From positions 1 to 10,191 of the forward strand of contig JAEZEH010000033.1 of assembly GCA_023417785.1 (NCBI GenBank): a DNA stretch of 10,191 nt, read 5' to 3'. The number at the start of each line of letters is the position of its first letter. Positions within the stretch are counted from its first letter, which is position 1. This document shows positions 7,318 through 10,191 of the stretch, piece after piece. The notes below the pieces were generated by a model that saw nothing but the letters and a program-made list of their open reading frames with translations, made no database searches and was not told the DNA's origin. The position numbers and the translations under genes were made by a program. The DNA is from Bacteroidota bacterium (GTDB taxonomy: Bacteria > Bacteroidota > Bacteroidia > Cytophagales > Cyclobacteriaceae).

Positions 7318-8391
7318 ATGTCCAACATCAATCACATTTCACTACCAACCGAAAGCATCCAGGCGCTGGCAGCCAAAACCGTAACCCTTGGTTTTGATGG
7401 CTTTATCGACGCGATCGTCAGGGTGGTTAGAAACAAGACTAAATCAGAAACCACTTTTTTTCAGACGATAAGAGAATTCGGCGAATACACGGTAGACCGC
7501 AGCGCGGGAAATTTTGCGCTCGAACTTCAGGAGATCCTCAAAAAACCCGGCGGGAACATGCCGATCATGGCACTGGCGTTATCGGATTGGGTCGGTCGGG
7601 TGAACTGCATTGGAGCGCTGGGCTATCCAGAAATCAATCCACTTTTTTCAGGATTTCCGAATAACTGCAACCTGTTCAGTTTTGCCGAGCCGGGTATCAC
7701 TACGGCCCTCGAATTCAACGACGGTAAGATCATTATGGGCGAAATGAGCCAGCTGAATGCGGGAAGTTGGCAGACCATTAAAGATATCGTGGGCCTGGAT
7801 TTGCTTACCGATGCTTTCCGCGGAAGCGACCTGATCGCGATGGTCAACTGGTCGGAACTCGACCATACATCAGAAATCTGGCTCGGACTTCAAAATGAAG
7901 TCTTGCCACGGCTTGCCTATTCGTCGAAGCCACTCGTGTTTTTCGACCTCGCCGATTGTTCCAAAAAAAGTACCGATGAAATACACGAAGCGCTGGAACT
8001 CATAAGTAAATTTTCGCAATGGTTTCGCGTAACACTTGGCCTCAACAAAAACGAAGCAACGCAGATTTATAAGGCAATCGCAAATAACTCGCCGGTTCCC
8101 GAAGATGTGAAAGCTATCGGCGACCACATCTTTCGGTTTCTCACCATTGAAACTCTGGTGGTACACTTTCACACCACGGCACTGGGATGGAGTCGCGAGG
8201 GGGTGTATGAAAAGGAGACAACGCGGATTGCCAGTCCGGTGCTGGCTACCGGGGCGGGAGACAACTTCAACGCAGGTTATTGCTTGGGGTTGCTATCGGA
8301 AATGAGTCCCGACGCGTGTCTGGAACTGGGGCACGCTTTCGCGAGGCATTATATGAAGAACGGAAAAAGCCTATCTAAGAGATCCACCTAA
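7318..8391 (+). CDS. PfkB-family carbohydrate kinase
   Basis: This 357-residue cytoplasmic kinase is of the PfkB/ribokinase fold and transfers the ATP gamma-phosphate to a sugar or sugar-like hydroxyl. Family marks are the N-terminal TLGFDGFIDAIV strand-turn (23-34), PGGN (77-80), the N-x-x-E magnesium motif (Asn243, Glu246) and the anion-hole signature GAGDNFNAGY (312-321) with catalytic base Asp315. The usual DT before GAGD is replaced by Ala310-Thr311. The ATG at 7318 is the first in frame and gives the expected length; a GTG 25 codons earlier is open but adds an unrelated segment. The nagB-like gene starts 11 bp after its stop, so the two should be one transcript. That pairing suggests an amino-sugar or hexose substrate, but PfkB specificity cannot be read from these motifs. 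Confidence 0.9.
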   Translation: MSNINHISLPTESIQALAAKTVTLGFDGFIDAIVRVVRNKTKSETTFFQTIREFGEYTVDRSAGNFALELQEILKKPGGNMPIMALALSDWVGRVNCIGALGYPEINPLFSGFPNNCNLFSFAEPGITTALEFNDGKIIMGEMSQLNAGSWQTIKDIVGLDLLTDAFRGSDLIAMVNWSELDHTSEIWLGLQNEVLPRLAYSSKPLVFFDLADCSKKSTDEIHEALELISKFSQWFRVTLGLNKNEATQIYKAIANNSPVPEDVKAIGDHIFRFLTIETLVVHFHTTALGWSREGVYEKETTRIASPVLATGAGDNFNAGYCLGLLSEMSPDACLELGHAFARHYMKNGKSLSKRST

Positions 8392-8402
8392 CCTGAAATC
8401 CG

Positions 8403-9134
8403 ATGACCATTCGAATATTTGATGATTACGAAAAGCTTTCTCAGGCGTCGGCCGCGTTGATGGTAGACCAGATCGTTCGAAAGCCGGACTCGGTAATATG
8501 TATTCCGTCCGGAGAAACTCCGAAAGGAACGTTCCGGCATTTTGTTTCGCTGGTAAAGGAACGGAATATTGATCTCTCCCGCGTGACCTTTGTGGGACTC
8601 GACGAATGGGTCGGTGTCCCGCAGGATAATCCGGGAAGCTGCGGCAACTTCATTCGTAAGTGGTTGCTAGATCCTTTGAGGGTATCCGCAACCAGGGTCT
8701 ATCTGTTCAACGGTATGGCTAATGACCTTGATGCAGAATGTAACGAAATGGATTCGGCAATCAGAAAAGTCGGTGGACTAGATTTTATTCTGGTGGGAAT
8801 CGGATTGAACGGCCATATTGGATTAAATGAACCGGGGACTTCTCCCGCCCTTTATTCACACGTCATGGAACTGGCACCGACGACACGGGATGTGGGGCAA
8901 AAATACTTTCAAAAGAACACCGTTTTAACCAAAGGCATTACTCTTGGACTGAAACATGTGCTTGACGCCAGTACCGCTTTGCTTATTGCGAATGGTGAAA
9001 AGAAAGCATCGATTATCCGTAGCACCGTTTCCGGCCCCATCCGTATGGATGTGCCTTCAACCATTATGCACAAGCATCCGAACGGGCTGATTTATCTTGA
9101 CATGGAGGCAGCCGGTGAGCTTCACAACGACTAG
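8403..9134 (+). CDS. nagB: Glucosamine-6-phosphate deaminase (NagB type)
   Basis: This 243-residue enzyme of the NagB/6-phosphogluconolactonase family is predicted to convert glucosamine 6-phosphate to fructose 6-phosphate and ammonia. The phosphate-binding loop is IPSGETPKG (34-42). LDEWVG gives Asp67 (proton acceptor for enolisation), and GIGLNGHIGLNEPG gives Asn136, His138 and Glu143 for ring opening. These positions and the total length agree with my recollection of the short Bacillus-type NagB; the longer Escherichia coli form carries Asp at the Asn136 site. The tail lacks the extra C-terminal segment of the allosteric E. coli enzyme. It directly follows the PfkB kinase gene. No nagA (deacetylase) gene is in view, so the source of the phosphorylated amino sugar is unclear, and a related amino-sugar phosphate is possible. 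Its stop is 7 bp from that of the convergent oxidoreductase gene. Confidence 0.92.
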   Translation: MTIRIFDDYEKLSQASAALMVDQIVRKPDSVICIPSGETPKGTFRHFVSLVKERNIDLSRVTFVGLDEWVGVPQDNPGSCGNFIRKWLLDPLRVSATRVYLFNGMANDLDAECNEMDSAIRKVGGLDFILVGIGLNGHIGLNEPGTSPALYSHVMELAPTTRDVGQKYFQKNTVLTKGITLGLKHVLDASTALLIANGEKKASIIRSTVSGPIRMDVPSTIMHKHPNGLIYLDMEAAGELHND

Positions 9135-9141
9135 TGTCTTT

Positions 9142-10191
9142 CTAAGGGTTCAACCAAAGGTCCACAGGTTTGCCAACCACCGGCGTGAACGGGAGCTCAA
9201 TCTTCTTTCCCTGTCCGGCGGAAGCATAGGCGGCATAGATTACCTCAAGCACGTCGCGACCAAGCTTACCGGTAACCAAAGGCTCTTCATTCCTGAGAAT
9301 ACATTGGATGAAGTGCTTCAACTCATGCGGATACCCCTGATTAAAGGCTTCTTCGAAGATCGGAAATGTCCAGCCCATCGTGGTATCCGCCTTCTCCATT
9401 GCGTAACCGTATCCCTTCCTGCTGTACGCGAGCGATGCATTGCCCTGAAACAAATCTGCATACACAACACCATCGGTACCGTACACTTCACTGCGGTCGT
9501 CCATCCCACCGTGTTTGGCCCAGCTGTTTTCAGCCACACCAATTACGCCGTTATCAAATTCAACAACTACGACGCTGTTGTCTTCGCCTTTTGTCCGGCC
9601 CTTGTGAAGTACGGTAGACATACTGGCAAACACACTGCGGGCCCGGGCATTATTCAGCATCCAGAAAAACCATCCGAACGCGTGACATCCCATGTCCATC
9701 AATACGCCACCGCCGGCCTGATTGATATCGTAGAACCAGTCTGAATGTGGGCCGGAGTGCTTCTCACCTTGTTTCAGCATATAGATATCCCCTACCGCGC
9801 CTTCCCTGACGAGGTGACGTACACGTTCATATTTCGGGGCAAAGCAAAGTTCTTCAGCGTACATCAGCTTCACGCCGGCACGTTCACAGGCTTCGATCAT
9901 CCGGTCCGCCTCCTCGAGTGTCACCGCCAGGGGTTTTTCGATAATGATGTGTTTGCCTGCCTTTGCAGCGGCTAGTGTCGCCTCGCAGTGCAGGAAATTC
10001 GGAAGACAGATGTCAACGACGTCGCATTCGGAATACTCAATGGCTTCTGTAATACTTTGAAACACTCGTGGGATGCTGTACTTTCTTGCAAAGGCCTCTC
10101 CCCGCTCGCGGCTGCGGGAATACACCGCAACAACTTCCGCTTCGGGTACAAAGCGATGATAGCTCTCAAGATGTATATCAGAAATAAACCC
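9142..10191 (-). CDS. Gfo/Idh/MocA-family oxidoreductase (5' end outside window)
   Basis: The visible 349 residues form nearly all of an NAD(P)-dependent sugar or cyclitol dehydrogenase. The frame is open to the window edge: it begins G-F-I-S-D-I-H and continues into EVVAVYSRSRERGEAFA, which is the Rossmann beta1-alpha-beta2 region, so only about 10 residues, including most of the GxGxxG loop, are missing. A GTG inside this strand (10125) is therefore not the start. Further marks are the EKP motif (85-87, catalytic Lys), followed by the acidic helix LEEADRMIE, then GGGVLMDMGCHAFG (160-173) with the Asp/His pair of the active site, and the C-terminal sheet region EDNSVVVVEFDNG. No signal peptide can be judged. 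Substrate is unknown; proximity to the kinase-deaminase pair hints at sugar metabolism, although it is transcribed toward them. Confidence 0.94.
   Translation of the reverse strand, partial: GFISDIHLESYHRFVPEAEVVAVYSRSRERGEAFARKYSIPRVFQSITEAIEYSECDVVDICLPNFLHCEATLAAAKAGKHIIIEKPLAVTLEEADRMIEACERAGVKLMYAEELCFAPKYERVRHLVREGAVGDIYMLKQGEKHSGPHSDWFYDINQAGGGVLMDMGCHAFGWFFWMLNNARARSVFASMSTVLHKGRTKGEDNSVVVVEFDNGVIGVAENSWAKHGGMDDRSEVYGTDGVVYADLFQGNASLAYSRKGYGYAMEKADTTMGWTFPIFEEAFNQGYPHELKHFIQCILRNEEPLVTGKLGRDVLEVIYAAYASAGQGKKIELPFTPVVGKPVDLWLNP

Noticed and set aside
8808..8810. Asn136 in NagB in place of the Asp found in the E. coli enzyme
   Set aside because: To my knowledge Asn at this site is normal in the short Bacillus-type NagB group; Asp67, His138 and Glu143 are present, so it does not indicate loss of activity.
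9097..9744. 215-residue plus-strand open frame opposite the oxidoreductase gene
   Set aside because: It lies antisense to a well-conserved Gfo/Idh/MocA frame and its translation resembles no family; it is a coding shadow.
1..10191. CRISPR arrays, tRNA/rRNA genes, insertion sequences, phage genes
   Set aside because: No regularly spaced repeats, no cloverleaf or rRNA-like sequence, and no transposase, integrase or structural phage protein was seen on either strand.

Overview
The window looks like chromosomal DNA from a free-living member of the Bacteroidota, most likely a soil or freshwater Cytophagales/Chitinophagales-type organism. This rests on gene content (PAS histidine kinase with a phytochrome-type H-box, lipoprotein GH43, exported agmatine-deiminase-family protein, DUF2306, YceI, Gfo/Idh/MocA oxidoreductase), moderate GC, absence of clear Shine-Dalgarno sites, and one promoter-like site near the Bacteroidota TTG / TAnnTTTG consensus. 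It is inference; no rRNA or other marker is present. Nine protein genes cover nearly everything. No RNA gene, insertion sequence, phage gene or CRISPR array is visible.

Layout. (1) The plus strand opens with the 3' part of a PAS-PAS-histidine kinase gene that began upstream; it ends at a hairpin that appears to serve as a two-way terminator. (2) A minus-strand block of five genes follows. In transcription order they are a di-haem c-type cytochrome, a YceI-like exported protein, a DUF2306 membrane protein, an exported agmatine/peptidylarginine-deiminase-family protein and a GH43 glycosidase lipoprotein. Spacing suggests three units: cytochrome-YceI (20 bp apart), DUF2306-deiminase (ATGA stop/start overlap, with its own promoter-like site) and GH43 alone, with a 17-bp palindrome in its leader. 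(3) A 187-bp divergent region separates the cytochrome from a plus-strand pair encoding a PfkB-family sugar kinase and a NagB-type glucosamine-6-phosphate deaminase, 11 bp apart. (4) A Gfo/Idh/MocA oxidoreductase gene on the minus strand converges on nagB with 7 bp between stop codons and runs off the right edge.

How the genes may work together. The minus-strand block is almost wholly an envelope gene set: every product has a signal sequence, a lipobox or membrane segments. The cytochrome and YceI probably act in a shared periplasmic redox or isoprenoid-related process. The deiminase may release ammonia from agmatine or a related guanidino compound outside the cytoplasm. GH43 would trim arabinose or xylose side chains from plant polysaccharide. 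The PfkB-NagB pair is a cytoplasmic sugar or amino-sugar catabolic unit (phosphorylation, then deamination/isomerisation to a fructose-6-phosphate-like product), and the Gfo/Idh enzyme may oxidise a related sugar. Nothing here is a clearly new defence or mobile system. The least familiar part is the cytochrome/YceI/DUF2306/exported deiminase neighbourhood.
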